The position numbers and the translations under genes were made by a program. Positions 53,680 to 62,529 of a stretch of 64,000 nucleotides of DNA are shown piece by piece; the first letter of the stretch is position 1; each line of letters starts with the position of its first letter. Below the pieces are notes generated by a model. That model had not been told where the DNA came from, searched no databases, and saw only the letters and a list, made by a program, of their open reading frames with translations. This stretch comes from Eubacteriaceae bacterium (GTDB lineage Bacteria > Bacillota > Clostridia > Lachnospirales > Lachnospiraceae), in the NCBI GenBank assembly GCA_902362455.1, contig CABIWJ010000011.1, positions 12,560 to 76,559 on the forward strand, in the 5' to 3' direction.

Positions 53680-55533
53680 TTAACTTAATACATCTGTATG
53701 ATTTTCTTCTGTTGTAGTATCTTCTTCATTCTTTTTTGTTGTAGTGTCTTCTTCTACTTTCTGTCTATTGATATTAAAGGTAATGGTCTTAGAATTACTT
53801 AAGCCCTTTCCATCATTTACTATATATGCAATATCTATAGTTTTACTCTCGATATCTCCATTAGCTATTATATTCTCAAGTGAAGAAAATGTTCCATTAT
53901 TAATCTGGTGCTTAGCAGAACCTGATACGGTGTCATAATAATATGCTGATACTTTACTCTTTAATAATTCAACTATTTTATCATAATTTTCCTGTACAGA
54001 TAAATTATTATCATATTCGTATGTAATCTTTTTCTTATTACTGTCAGACCACAATTTATTATCAAAATAAATCTCCGGAATATCTCTAACATATAATGTC
54101 GCACCTGTTGAAACTTTAGTTCCATTAGCATCTGTAAATTCATAACTTATATTATATGTGCCTGCCTTTGCAAATGCATTTTCTTTACTTATCTTAGTTC
54201 CATTACCCGTAAATACTGACATTGTAACCTTAGATGATGCATCATTTCCTGACGAATCTGAAGCTGATATACCCTCTGATAAGTTGAGTACTGTTCCAAC
54301 ATTTGTAACGAACTGCTTCTTTGTATTATTAATCTTTACTTCATATACTTTCTTTGGAAGTATCATTACATTCATATCAACTAATTCTTTGATGCCATCA
54401 ATTCTTCCCTTGCATGAATACTGCCACATATAATACTTAAATGTCATATCAGGCAATAAATCACCATAGCGGAACATATTAGCTGCATAATTAGATGAAT
54501 TATATTCATTAAAATACCAGGCAACCCAGCTCTTATATTTAGAAGTTATCACAGGCGAATTAATTCTGTTGACATAGTCATCTTTACACATATATACCAT
54601 TGAATCATAGCCATATCTCTCCACAGTATCGCAAAATACCGATATGATATTCGTAAGCTTTGACTGTGTAAGTCCACTGTATGTTCTGTATCCTTTATCC
54701 GTTTCCCAGTCAATAACTACAGGAAGTGTAATATTGTAACCGCTTATATATTTAAGAGTTAATGATGCCTCCTCTAAAGCCTCCTGCTCAGTAATTGCCT
54801 GTGAGAAGAAATACACACCAACCTTTATTCCGTTTGCCAAAGCACCCCTTACATTTTCATCAAATCTTGAGTCCTTACATAATTTTCCCGACTCATAACC
54901 TCTGTTGCCGACTCTTATAAATGCATACTCAACGCCTGCTGCCTTAACCTTTGCCCAGTCAATCTTGCCCTGATGATATGATATATCAATTCCATAAGAA
55001 ATCTGATTCTCATCATAATTAGTTGAAGGAATTGTCTTAATATCAGCCGAATTAATTGATGCAATTCTCTTAACTGATGCCTCTTTATCATCTGCAATAG
55101 GTGTTGTACTAACTGATAATTTAGATACATCAACTGTTTCTTTCTCAGTCTTCTTCGTTGTCTCTTCTATACTCTGAGTCTCACTAGCAGTTGTTGTAGC
55201 TGCTGTCGTAGTCTGAGTCTCTTTAGGCTTAGTCTCTTCTTTAACAGTATTTCTGTCTCTCTCAGTTGTCTCGTAAGATGACTCTGCCTCAACCATAATA
55301 GGTTCATTTGCCACCGCTGTAAGTTTCGATGCATTAGTAACCCTGCATACGATAATCACAACTAAAAATGTAAATATCCAGGTCGAAACCGCACCCCATA
55401 AGGCCCGCTTATTCTCATATCCTTTATACCATGTACATAATCTGTCATATTTCTCTTTAACAAATTTATATGTATTATCTGTTATTTTCTTTAATTTTGT
55501 CTTTATTTCATTATTATTTATCTTAATCTTCAT
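53680..55533 (-). CDS. GH25 muramidase-like membrane-anchored protein
   Basis: 617 residues. A basic cytoplasmic N-terminus, one membrane segment (ALWGAVSTWIFTFLVVIIVCRV), a Thr/Glu-rich wall-spanning linker and a GH25 domain (ISYGIDISYHQGKIDWAKVKAAGVEYAFIRVGNRGYESG; PVVIDWETDKG; VAWYFNEYNS; WQYSCKGRIDGI) with the catalytic Asp and Glu region. C-terminal Ig-like/YmaC-like repeats and a second Thr/Glu tail follow. It should cut peptidoglycan outside the cell. The start at 55533 has GGAG eight bases upstream; an ATG eight codons earlier is unsupported. The heptamer tract lies 46 bp upstream. Confidence 0.9.
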   Translation of the reverse strand: MKIKINNNEIKTKLKKITDNTYKFVKEKYDRLCTWYKGYENKRALWGAVSTWIFTFLVVIIVCRVTNASKLTAVANEPIMVEAESSYETTERDRNTVKEETKPKETQTTTAATTTASETQSIEETTKKTEKETVDVSKLSVSTTPIADDKEASVKRIASINSADIKTIPSTNYDENQISYGIDISYHQGKIDWAKVKAAGVEYAFIRVGNRGYESGKLCKDSRFDENVRGALANGIKVGVYFFSQAITEQEALEEASLTLKYISGYNITLPVVIDWETDKGYRTYSGLTQSKLTNIISVFCDTVERYGYDSMVYMCKDDYVNRINSPVITSKYKSWVAWYFNEYNSSNYAANMFRYGDLLPDMTFKYYMWQYSCKGRIDGIKELVDMNVMILPKKVYEVKINNTKKQFVTNVGTVLNLSEGISASDSSGNDASSKVTMSVFTGNGTKISKENAFAKAGTYNISYEFTDANGTKVSTGATLYVRDIPEIYFDNKLWSDSNKKKITYEYDNNLSVQENYDKIVELLKSKVSAYYYDTVSGSAKHQINNGTFSSLENIIANGDIESKTIDIAYIVNDGKGLSNSKTITFNINRQKVEEDTTTKKNEEDTTTEENHTDVLS

Positions 55534-55578
55534 TATTAATCTCCGTATTAGCGTCATTATATACCGTAGAAATATCCA

Positions 55579-55666
<88 letters not shown>

Positions 55667-55685
55667 GAATAGTATAAACTTTTCT

Positions 55686-56651
55686 TTATATTTTTTCAAT
55701 ATATTCTTCTTTCATTTCTTGTATAATTCTGTCATATTCACGAAGATTTTTAGACTTTTTAATTTTCTTTATCATTTTCTCACTATTTTCAAAACATTCC
55801 TGCATATATAGCCATATTTCTTTCATCTTAAATAACACCGGAACTTCACCCGACATATAATCCTTGTATCTTTCATATATTTTATCGTGAAATTCAAATA
55901 TCTTATCAGCTTCTATTTCTTTATCTTCTTTAATCATTTGTGGCAGACAAGGGTTCTTTAGAATACCTCTGCCAAGCATTATTGCATTAATTCCATCAAA
56001 TCTTTCACATATAGATTTATAAGCAGCCTTAGTAAAAACATCTCCATTATAACAGAGTTTTAAACCCGTATTCTCCATCGCATATTCAAATGTATTATAT
56101 CTTACAGGCTTCTTATACAAATCTTCTCTAGTTCTTGGGTGGATTATAAGTTCTGAAATAGGATATCTATTATATATTTCTAGAATGTCCTGCCACATAT
56201 CCTCATCATATAGCCCTACTCTGGTCTTAACTGATATTTTCATATTATATTTATCATATGTTTTATTAAATATTTCATCAAAAAATCCGTCTAATCCATC
56301 TAAATCACCAAGAAAGCCTGCACCTTTTCCTTTAGAAATGACTGTACCCGATGGACAACCGATATTAATATTGACTTCTTCATAGCCAAGTCCTGCTAAT
56401 TCCTCTGTTGCACTTATGAAATCTTTAGCATTATTAGATAATAATTGCGGTACTAAATTTATACCTTTATTGTTCTCCGGCAAAATATCTTTAAATTCTT
56501 TTAATCTTCTGATTCCATTCGGACTTGTAGAGATAAATGGTGCGAAGTATTTATCTATTCCACTAAAAATCTCGTTATATGTATTTCTATATAAATATCC
56601 TGCAACGCCCTCCATTGGTGCAAAATATAGCTGTATGTTTTCTGTATTCAT
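55686..56651 (-). CDS. dus: tRNA-dihydrouridine synthase
   Basis: 321 residues. The FMN TIM barrel has LYFAPMEGVAGYLYRNTYNEIF, EVNINIGCPSGTVISKGKGAGFLGD (with the Cys in NIGCPSG), MKISVKTRVGL, LIIHPRTRE, CYNGDVFTKAAYK and AIMLGRGILKNPCL. It reduces uridines in tRNA D-loops. A family A repeat copy lies directly upstream; the ribosome site GAAAGAGGAACAT comes from its diverged tail. Confidence 0.93.
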   Translation of the reverse strand: MNTENIQLYFAPMEGVAGYLYRNTYNEIFSGIDKYFAPFISTSPNGIRRLKEFKDILPENNKGINLVPQLLSNNAKDFISATEELAGLGYEEVNINIGCPSGTVISKGKGAGFLGDLDGLDGFFDEIFNKTYDKYNMKISVKTRVGLYDEDMWQDILEIYNRYPISELIIHPRTREDLYKKPVRYNTFEYAMENTGLKLCYNGDVFTKAAYKSICERFDGINAIMLGRGILKNPCLPQMIKEDKEIEADKIFEFHDKIYERYKDYMSGEVPVLFKMKEIWLYMQECFENSEKMIKKIKKSKNLREYDRIIQEMKEEYIEKI

Positions 56652-56655
56652 ATGT

Positions 56656-56760
56656 TCCTCTTTCCTAAGCGATTTATTGTAGTGATGTGCTGAGAAATTC
56701 GCATAAGCGATTTCTCAGCTGCCATAAAAGCTATTTGTTTTCGCTTCGAAACAATAGCTA
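56656..56760 (-). repeat. Family A hairpin repeat before dus (diverged copy)
   Basis: Minus strand: TAGCTATTGTTTCGAAGCGA, AAACAAATAGCTTTTATGGC, GCTGAGAAATCGC/GCGAATTTCTCAGC, then AAATCGCTTAGGAAAGAGG. In the second hairpin GATGAG/CTCATC of other copies is replaced by GCTGAG/CTCAGC, i.e. both arms changed together. Confidence 0.7.
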
Positions 56761-56792
56761 CAAGAAAAAAAATTCAAAATTTTTTAACATAA

Positions 56793-56984
56793 TCATACAA
56801 TTATAATTTTTACTAATTTCTCATTAAACTCATTTTTGCTTAAAATTTTTCTACCATAATCTGTATTAGAGTAATAATAGCACTCTCCCATTTCATAATT
56901 ACATATTTTTTTATTATTTAATACTTCTAAAAAATAATTTTTTTCTATTTTTTCTAAAAGAATTTCAATATATTCTGTCGCCAT
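56793..56984 (-). CDS. Small uncharacterised protein
   Basis: 63 residues, MATEYIEILLEKIEKNYFLEVLNNKKICNY... No family is recognised. It follows the 56-residue gene by 2 bases and is AT-rich like the whole accessory stretch. It marks the downstream end of the immunity-like array. Confidence 0.55.
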   Translation of the reverse strand: MATEYIEILLEKIEKNYFLEVLNNKKICNYEMGECYYYSNTDYGRKILSKNEFNEKLVKIIIV

Positions 56985-56986
56985 TT

Positions 56987-57157
56987 TTATCTTACCTCAA
57001 TAATCGTTATCAGTTCAATATCAAATAATATTTCCCTATATGCTTCTAATTCACCCTTATTAATATGCTTGTATTCATTTTTATCAAAAATATAATTGTT
57101 TTCTAAAAAATAGATTCTAGAACAAATTATATCTTTAATTGTGATATTTTTTGTCAT
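56987..57157 (-). CDS. Small uncharacterised protein
   Basis: About 56 residues from the ATG at 57157 (MTKNITIKDIICSRIYFLEN...). A longer version from a TTG at 57190 would overlap the upstream gene's end by 25 bases. Ribosome sites are weak for both. The end GELEAYREILFDIELITIIEVR looks like a strand-helix fold. No family is recognised. Confidence 0.5.
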   Translation of the reverse strand: MTKNITIKDIICSRIYFLENNYIFDKNEYKHINKGELEAYREILFDIELITIIEVR

Positions 57158-57165
57158 CTTATTAA

Positions 57166-57825
57166 TTATTCTATATTGGCATATTTCCAATATTTATTTC
57201 TATCATGTTTTTTAAAGATAAGTGCTAATTCAATTCCAATTGAATCACTTCCGTAACAACAGGCTAAATCATGATTATTAATACATTTTTCAATAACTTG
57301 CGGATAATCAATTTCATCAAATGAATTTAAATAAATTAAATCATCAATATTCATATCATTCTTCTCCATATCTTCTAGATAGTCATTCCTACTGACAAAT
57401 ACATAACGATACTGTTTCTTTGAATCAATCAATTCCAATACCTTTTCTAAATTCTCAATTTGGGTTCTAGCAATAGAAACATAATATATCTTATCATTTT
57501 TATGATATTCAATCTCTTTTCCTAACTGTAAATAATCTATTTCAAATGAATCTGATATCTTTTTCCAACATTTCTTATATCTTCCAACTTTAGAACTAGG
57601 CTCTATAACTTCTTCTAAAACAATTAAATAAATATACAAGGGATTATCCAATATCATTTCTTTTTGAATTTGCTGTAAACAAAATTCAAAAAATTTATCC
57701 TTGTTCAAATTAATACCAGTTGCATTATAGCTAATTAAGTTTGCATCCCAACTTTTTTCCATATTATTAGTTACCCAGCCATAATAATCACTTAATTTTT
57801 CACTATGTTCTCTCCACATTTTCAT
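57166..57825 (-). CDS. Uncharacterised 219-residue protein of the immunity-like array
   Basis: No family is recognised with confidence. The sequence alternates helices and strands (FFEFCLQQIQKEMI; LYIYLIVLEEVIEPSSKVG; IYYVSIARTQIENLEKVLELI; YRYVFVSRNDYLEDM) and ends GSDSIGIELALIFKKHDRNKYW. It has no signal peptide or membrane segment, so it is cytoplasmic. It lies between an Imm40-like gene and two tiny genes. A role as a toxin antidote is inferred only from the neighbours. Confidence 0.6.
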   Translation of the reverse strand: MKMWREHSEKLSDYYGWVTNNMEKSWDANLISYNATGINLNKDKFFEFCLQQIQKEMILDNPLYIYLIVLEEVIEPSSKVGRYKKCWKKISDSFEIDYLQLGKEIEYHKNDKIYYVSIARTQIENLEKVLELIDSKKQYRYVFVSRNDYLEDMEKNDMNIDDLIYLNSFDEIDYPQVIEKCINNHDLACCYGSDSIGIELALIFKKHDRNKYWKYANIE

Positions 57826-57988
57826 GTTTTAAATATCACTCATTTCTATTATCCTTATTTTAGTAATCAAAATGTTTCAATCAGACATCGTCTATTGTTA
57901 TATATACCAGTATATCTGTTTTTGTTTCTTTTGCAATCTTCATTCATATAATCAATCTTTATAATTTCACAGTATTTTCAATCTTCAC
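57826..57988 (-). other. Intergenic stretch with a short coding trace
   Basis: Between the Imm40-like and 219-residue genes a 20-codon frame reads MKIAKETKTDILVYITIDDV. A similar TDILV-containing frame (MDLSMQAITDILVNFELSKK) occurs in the gap at 60480-60546. These may be decayed ends of duplicated genes; nothing else is seen. Confidence 0.25.
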
Positions 57989-58312
57989 TCAAATAACAAT
58001 GGTATATATAAACTCGCCACAATTATTTTTTTCATAATCTTCTATATACCTCAAAGCCCTTAATTTGCTCTTTTGATAGAATTCTTCCGAACTATCTTTA
58101 TTCATATACCAGCTATCAAATGTCATTTTGATATTTTCATTTTCTATCTTATAAACATCGCCACCTAAAATACCTATTTTCCGTTTTGACAATTCTTCGA
58201 ATATCTCTTTTATATTGTCCTTATCCCAAGCATATTCATTTATTCCGAGCGATAATAAGCTTATTCCCTTTTTTAGCAATTCATTTGAAATAACATTTGT
58301 AATTACTTCCAT
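57989..58312 (-). CDS. Immunity protein 40-like protein
   Basis: About 107 residues. The segment LLSLGINEYAWDKDNIKEIFEELSKRKIGILGGDVYKIENENIKMTFDSWYMNKDSSE fits my memory of the Imm40 family, with its A-W, lone GILGGDVY core and trailing DSWY. Such proteins neutralise cognate polymorphic toxins in the producing cell. The start at 58312 has GGAG eight bases upstream; 58318 is also an ATG. The cognate toxin gene is not present, only immunity-like neighbours. Confidence 0.65.
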   Translation of the reverse strand: MEVITNVISNELLKKGISLLSLGINEYAWDKDNIKEIFEELSKRKIGILGGDVYKIENENIKMTFDSWYMNKDSSEEFYQKSKLRALRYIEDYEKNNCGEFIYTIVI

Positions 58313-58503
58313 AATCATATCTCCTAGTATAATATCTTTTAGATGCCTTATTTTATATAAAACTTAATAGTTTCCTTTGTTCAATAGGCTTAGTTAAGCC
58401 CATAATATAATTGTCCCAGTGGGCAATAAGATAATGGTTCTTTTTTCTCCTGTTAAACCAGTAATAGTCGCTTCATACAAAGTCTGTTCCATTGACATGG
58501 AAG

Positions 58504-58554
58504 TTAGTAAGTAGCTAATCCTCCTGCGATTGTCGCTGTCGTATCTGTATCATC
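58504..58554 (-). pseudogene. Remnant of an ADP-ribosylglycohydrolase C-terminus
   Basis: On the minus strand the 16 codons directly after the phosphatase stop read DDTDTTATIAGGLATY, the metal-binding signature near the end of DraG-type ADP-ribosylglycohydrolases (G-D-D-T-D-T-T-x-x-I-A-G-G-L-A), then a stop. The preceding Gly position is now a stop. The remaining gap up to 58318 holds broken frames only. Confidence 0.55.
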
Positions 58555-59379
58555 TTATAGTTCTTTACTTTTGACCTGATCCGATATCCTTACATAATAG
58601 ATTTTCTCATCTTCCAATCTAATGCATGCCAACTTTGCATTTTCCTGTACACTTCCCATTACACACCCACAATCTATATCATAGAAAATGCAATCCAGGC
58701 TTTCATCATACATACGGTATACATTACCATTATTATAAGGAAATTCCTCATACTTTATTGTTGGTGTATGTCCAGCAATAATCATTCCATGCTCAACTCC
58801 ACCACACATATACGCATCATCTCTGGCATGCAAGTAGAAATCCTCAACACTTTCATAAGATTCCTCTGTATCAACATGGTCAAGGCTTTCAATATATCCT
58901 GCATGAACAACGATACAGGTTCTCTTATTTATATCTATTTTATAGAAGTACGGCATTTTTTCAACTATTTTCGCCCAGTCACAAAGCAATGCGAACGAAA
59001 CCAATTTCTCATTAATAAGTTTCCCAATTGTTCCATAGTAATCAAAAAATACATTATTATTCTGCTCAGCAAATTTTTGAACTGCTTTATACAAGGTTCT
59101 GGAATCTTCAATACTATTCTCATCCAGTTCTGCCTCATCACATACATATTTCATGATGCAAATGTTTGTCAGGAACTCTTCATCATGATTTCCTCTTACA
59201 AAAATCACATTCTTAGTTGCATTACTGATCCAACTCATCATTTCATAATTCTTTGTACCCCGATCAATATAATCTCCAGCGCAAATTAGCAAATCTCTGT
59301 CGCTAAAATGAATCTTTTCAAGCATCTGCTGAAATTCATCATAACATCCATGGATATCAGACATCACATATGTATTCAT
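58555..59379 (-). CDS. Serine/threonine-type metallophosphoesterase
   Basis: 274 residues. The calcineurin-type motifs are in order: YVMSDIHGCYDEF (D-x-H), ICAGDYIDRGTKN (GDxxDRG), VIFVRGNHDEEFL (GNHD/E), VVHAGYIES and IIAGHTPTIKYEEFPY, and DIDCGCVMGS near the end. It resembles PrpA/ApaH-like protein phosphatases or Ap4A hydrolases; the substrate is unknown. The start at 59379 has GGAG eight bases upstream; the longer frame begins in decayed IS DNA. The C-terminus abuts an ADP-ribosylglycohydrolase remnant. Confidence 0.88.
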   Translation of the reverse strand: MNTYVMSDIHGCYDEFQQMLEKIHFSDRDLLICAGDYIDRGTKNYEMMSWISNATKNVIFVRGNHDEEFLTNICIMKYVCDEAELDENSIEDSRTLYKAVQKFAEQNNNVFFDYYGTIGKLINEKLVSFALLCDWAKIVEKMPYFYKIDINKRTCIVVHAGYIESLDHVDTEESYESVEDFYLHARDDAYMCGGVEHGMIIAGHTPTIKYEEFPYNNGNVYRMYDESLDCIFYDIDCGCVMGSVQENAKLACIRLEDEKIYYVRISDQVKSKEL

Positions 59380-59506
59380 AGTACAATCTCCTTCATATAT
59401 TTCTTTATGTAATTTATCTGCTTGTTCCATTACCTTTTCATAATCATCACACCATCGCCACTCTATACATTTTGTCACGCAAGCACATTGCAGACAAAAC
59501 AGAGCC

Positions 59507-59759
59507 TTAATATGATATTTTTATAAGTCTATCTGTGTACATATAACCTGAACGATACACCCACATATAGCTATTTGCACCTTCTTCACATCATCTCTGT
59601 TTACGATTGCAGAAATTTCATCATAAGCTGCATCTTTTCATTTAGTTCATGTGTTTCCTTTGTAAGTAAATCTAACTGCTCTTGCATATTTAGAAACATC
59701 TGTACCAATAACGACTTATCCATATCATTAAGTTGTTCTTCTGTGAAATTCATCTGCAT
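59507..59759 (-). pseudogene. Decayed, internally deleted IS66-family transposase
   Basis: On the minus strand MQMNFTEEQLNDMDKSLLVQMFLNMQEQLDLL... (59601-59759, 52 codons and stop) matches the helical N-terminus of IS66 TnpC proteins. A different frame then gives GANSYMWVYRSGYMYTDRLI (59507-59581), matching the conserved YMWVYR region that follows the DET motif. Everything between is lost and the frames differ. No terminal inverted repeats were identified. The gap 59380-59837 contains nothing else that I recognise. Confidence 0.75.
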
Positions 59760-59837
59760 AATTACGTCTCTTTTTAAAATTTAAATAAGTATTGCATATT
59801 TAAAGTAAGCAAGCTAGTATTGTTTTTCTGCTATTAA

Positions 59838-60392
59838 TTAGTTCATTATATCAGACCAAAATGGTATTGGATTGATATTTTCAAATTCTATCTTTCCTTG
59901 CTCTTTCCCACCAAATTCGACTTCAAAATAATCTTCTAGATTTTGACCGTAATAAATAATATCTACATCGTGTATAGAAATTATTGGAGGATTATCCTCT
60001 GGAATCATAGATATATATCTGTGTCCATAAACCGGAATCAATTTAGGAGCACTTTTCAGTCGTTCCCTTACAACTAGTGCAATATCTATTTCATTATCTG
60101 GTTCTTTCCCCCAATCATCGCACCAATAAACCTCCTCTGCTAATTCGTCAACATCTTCAATTGGTCTATTTATAATTTTCTTGATAATCATAATATTATC
60201 TTGATTAAGATTTCTCCAGTCAATAAAGCCCTTAGATATTGGTAATGCCATCATTAAAAATTCTTTTAGACTCTTTGGAAATGTTATTTTATATATACCT
60301 TCAATTTTTGCTATTTCTTCAACCGTTAATCCTATTTCAAATTCAACACCTTGCTGTTTCAATATTTTTATACTTTCTTCATAAATCAACAT
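59838..60392 (-). CDS. SMI1/KNR4 (SUKH) family protein
   Basis: 184 residues. The N-terminal half has the SUKH pattern: GLTVEEIAKIEGIYKITFPKSLKEFLMMALPISKGFIDWRN, followed by a beta-rich part with VYGHRYISMIPEDNPPIISIHDVDIIYYG. SUKH proteins are frequent immunity proteins of polymorphic toxins. The start at 60392 has GGAG six bases upstream (ATG codons 5-6 codons earlier lie at or before it). Confidence 0.85.
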   Translation of the reverse strand: MLIYEESIKILKQQGVEFEIGLTVEEIAKIEGIYKITFPKSLKEFLMMALPISKGFIDWRNLNQDNIMIIKKIINRPIEDVDELAEEVYWCDDWGKEPDNEIDIALVVRERLKSAPKLIPVYGHRYISMIPEDNPPIISIHDVDIIYYGQNLEDYFEVEFGGKEQGKIEFENINPIPFWSDIMN

Positions 60393-60604
60393 TATTATCT
60401 CCATCATTTGATTTGTGTAAATTTATATATTCTCATCTTTTTCTTCAATCACTGACAAAAAATGTACTCTATAAAAGTTAATATTTTTTTGACAATTCAA
60501 AATTGACCAGTATATCTGTTATTGCCTGCATTGACAAGTCCATAGCGAATTGTTTATAAGTTGTCTATGGTTATCATAAATTACCCTGACTTAAAGCTTA
60601 TACA
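60393..60604 (-). other. Intergenic stretch, no intact gene
   Basis: Mostly AT-rich. On the minus strand one 21-codon frame (MDLSMQAITDILVNFELSKK) is seen at about 60480-60545; its CAGATATACTGGT word recurs at 57908. No promoter or terminator is convincing. Confidence 0.25.
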
Positions 60605-61117
60605 TTATGAATCATTACCACATACTACAAAATGAGGTAGTTTTACTCCATTTATTATATCTTTCCCAAATATTCGCCAACATTCACTATCACTAGAATA
60701 ATTTAAAAATGTTTGAAAAGTAGAATTATCAGAAAAATCAATAAATAAATCTTTAAACTTATTAATGTATATCCTATCAACATAAATATTTTCTGTTAAT
60801 TCAAACCATTTTTTTGCCTTATCGTCAAACATATTGTTGTCCTTCAATTCCCAATCAAATGATTCAGGTACAATACCATTTTCTTTTGGTTCATAGATAT
60901 CCTCGGATGCTACAATTATATTTCCTAATCTATTATTCACAATTCTCCAAGCACACTGCACATGAATTCGAAATTCATATACTTCTAAATTATGTATTCC
61001 CTTATATGTATCATCAATGTATTTACTCCCAAAGCCTAAACATAACATAGATGATGCCCTATCAATAACTCCTAATTTTTTCCCTTGCAATTTTTCTATT
61101 ATATTACAATTGTCCAT
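60605..61117 (-). CDS. Uncharacterised protein of the immunity-like array
   Basis: 170 residues. Features: LQGKKLGVIDRASSMLCLGFG, LEVYEFRIHVQCAWRIVNN, IIVASEDIYEPKEN, SFDWELKDNNMFDDKAKKWFEL and DSECWRIFGKDI. The HVQC-WRI and DIY-P words recur in hypothetical proteins near toxin loci as I recall them, but no family name is claimed. Cytoplasmic. The start at 61117 follows GAAATGAGGATTATT, the same ribosome-site tail as in the repeat families, though no hairpin precedes it. Confidence 0.65.
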   Translation of the reverse strand: MDNCNIIEKLQGKKLGVIDRASSMLCLGFGSKYIDDTYKGIHNLEVYEFRIHVQCAWRIVNNRLGNIIVASEDIYEPKENGIVPESFDWELKDNNMFDDKAKKWFELTENIYVDRIYINKFKDLFIDFSDNSTFQTFLNYSSDSECWRIFGKDIINGVKLPHFVVCGNDS

Positions 61118-61169
61118 AATAATCCTCATTTCTTACCATCCTTTCTCTTCTCCAAATATAATTTTACTA

Positions 61170-61341
61170 TTAATATAAAGTTTTCTCAGGTATAAATGTA
61201 TAAAAATCATACTTCCTATATTTACCATCATCATACAATGGATATAAATATTAATTTATTTTTTTCCGTACATATATCAGAAATGTAATCCAAATGACTT
61301 TTATTATTGATACATGGAATAGCAAACTTACTATGTCCCAT
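61170..61341 (-). pseudogene. Frameshifted small gene
   Basis: On the minus strand an ATG frame, MGHSKFAIPCINNKSHLDYI..., continues to about codon 35. After a one-base shift it goes on as PLYDDGKYRKYDFYTFIPEK-TLY and stop. The two parts together look like one protein of about 57 residues. It is upstream of the 170-residue gene. No family is recognised. Confidence 0.45.
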
Positions 61342-61417
61342 TAATTTGACAGACTTGCTATATTTAACTTACATAGCTGGTCTTGACTTCTAATTCTCTG
61401 TATTACAATGTGTTTTT

Positions 61418-61783
61418 TTAGGGTATTAGTTTTGAATCTATCATATATTCTCTGTTCATCAGTTCAATTTTTTCAACGTCAAGAAAAGATGCATCTGCTG
61501 TAATTATTTCTAATTCATTCACTATTCCTTCTATGATGTGCAACAAAAAAACAACTGGTGCTGTTGTCTTTTGATAACATATCATCTCAACAGGCACTCT
61601 TATATCAAGCGGAAATAACTTATTAACTTGTGAAGCAAACATCTTAATTGATAAAAAATCAAATCCAGACTCTTTTATAACTTGAATATTATTTAGTTGT
61701 TCTATTAATATTTCCCTACCTAAGAACTCTTTTTCCATAATATAATTTAGCCATTCTTTTTCTCTTTCTGACAATTTTTCCAT
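61418..61783 (-). CDS. DUF6984-like small protein
   Basis: 121 residues. The N-terminus MEKLSEREKEWLNYIMEKEF and the C-terminal LLHIIEGIVNELEIITADASFLDVEKIEL recall the DUF6984 type (helix, short strand core, ELEI...D); this is a recollection and weak. GGAG lies seven bases before the ATG; a longer frame adds 42 unlikely residues. It is followed by a pseudogene. Confidence 0.6.
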   Translation of the reverse strand: MEKLSEREKEWLNYIMEKEFLGREILIEQLNNIQVIKESGFDFLSIKMFASQVNKLFPLDIRVPVEMICYQKTTAPVVFLLHIIEGIVNELEIITADASFLDVEKIELMNREYMIDSKLIP

Positions 61784-62065
61784 AATTGTTCTCCTACTAA
61801 TATTTTTATTATAATGCAATAGTGTTAGGTAATAAGACCATAATTTAAACCTGCTTGTGAGAAGGCTTAATTGTGATTGTGAATCCCTATACTTGTCTTC
61901 CAATTGCAATATCAGCTTCCATTAACACTCTCCAAAGTAATGGTTTTCACTGCTTAAAATTTTACCATATTTTCTATAATGTTTACTACAGAAATTTGAT
62001 TTATTTGCTCTGTCCATATCAAAATTTAAGCCTGTCTGTCGAAAAGCTTACTTGTATATCCTTAA
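61784..62065 (-). other. Intergenic stretch with duplicated motif
   Basis: Two related words, TTTAAACCTGCTTGTGAGAA at about 61850 and TTTAAGCCTGTCTGTCGAAA at about 62028, each followed by AGGCTTAATTGT or AGCTTACTTGT, suggest an old duplication. On the minus strand a 31-codon frame (MDRANKSNFCSKHYRKYGKI...) lies between. No intact gene is seen. Confidence 0.3.
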
Positions 62066-62398
62066 TTATAAACTATACACAATTTCTTCAATTGAATCTG
62101 CACAACAATCAAATTCGTAATTACCATTACTATTCAGTACCCCTCTATACCATACCCCTATATCCTCTTTTGGCTCCATTATATAAAATCCATAAAATTT
62201 AATCATCTTTACCGGCGTTAATAACTCATATTTTTGTTTCATAAAAAAAGGCTCATTTGTTTTCTCAAAGCAATCATTATAGTAATATGAACCATTTTCA
62301 GATAATGCAAAACATTTTCCATTAATTTGCGAAACCACTATATAGTCATGCCCCAATAGCTCATTAAATATTTGTATTTCATTCTTTGTTAGCTTCAT
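62066..62398 (-). CDS. Uncharacterised small protein of the immunity-like array
   Basis: 110 residues (MKLTKNEIQIFNELLGHDYI...). It is beta-rich after an initial helix, with IGVWYRGVLNSNGNYEFDCCADSIEEIVYSL at the end, a pattern seen in several small immunity-like families, but no name can be given. The ATG at 62398 has AGGAG ten bases upstream; a GTG at 62407 sits directly on it. Confidence 0.6.
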   Translation of the reverse strand: MKLTKNEIQIFNELLGHDYIVVSQINGKCFALSENGSYYYNDCFEKTNEPFFMKQKYELLTPVKMIKFYGFYIMEPKEDIGVWYRGVLNSNGNYEFDCCADSIEEIVYSL

Positions 62399-62529
62399 TT
62401 TGTCCACACTCCTAATTCAAAAGTATTAATTATAATTCATTCTAAAAGTATGCAATTTACCACTTATTTTATTAAATGTTTAAAATTTCAATTGTTGGTT
62501 CCCATTCAGTAACAATATCAATATTGTAA

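Noticed and set aside
54915..55133. 72-codon minus-strand frame within the GH25 gene
   Set aside because: Out of frame with the clear GH25 domain and Leu/Gln/Arg-rich; a shadow frame.
59575..59784. 69-codon plus-strand frame rich in Cys and Ser
   Set aside because: It is the complement of the IS66 transposase remnant and has no ribosome site.
61873..62202. 109-codon plus-strand frame
   Set aside because: Opposes the end of the 110-residue gene and the decayed interval; Tyr/Leu/Ile composition with no ribosome site.
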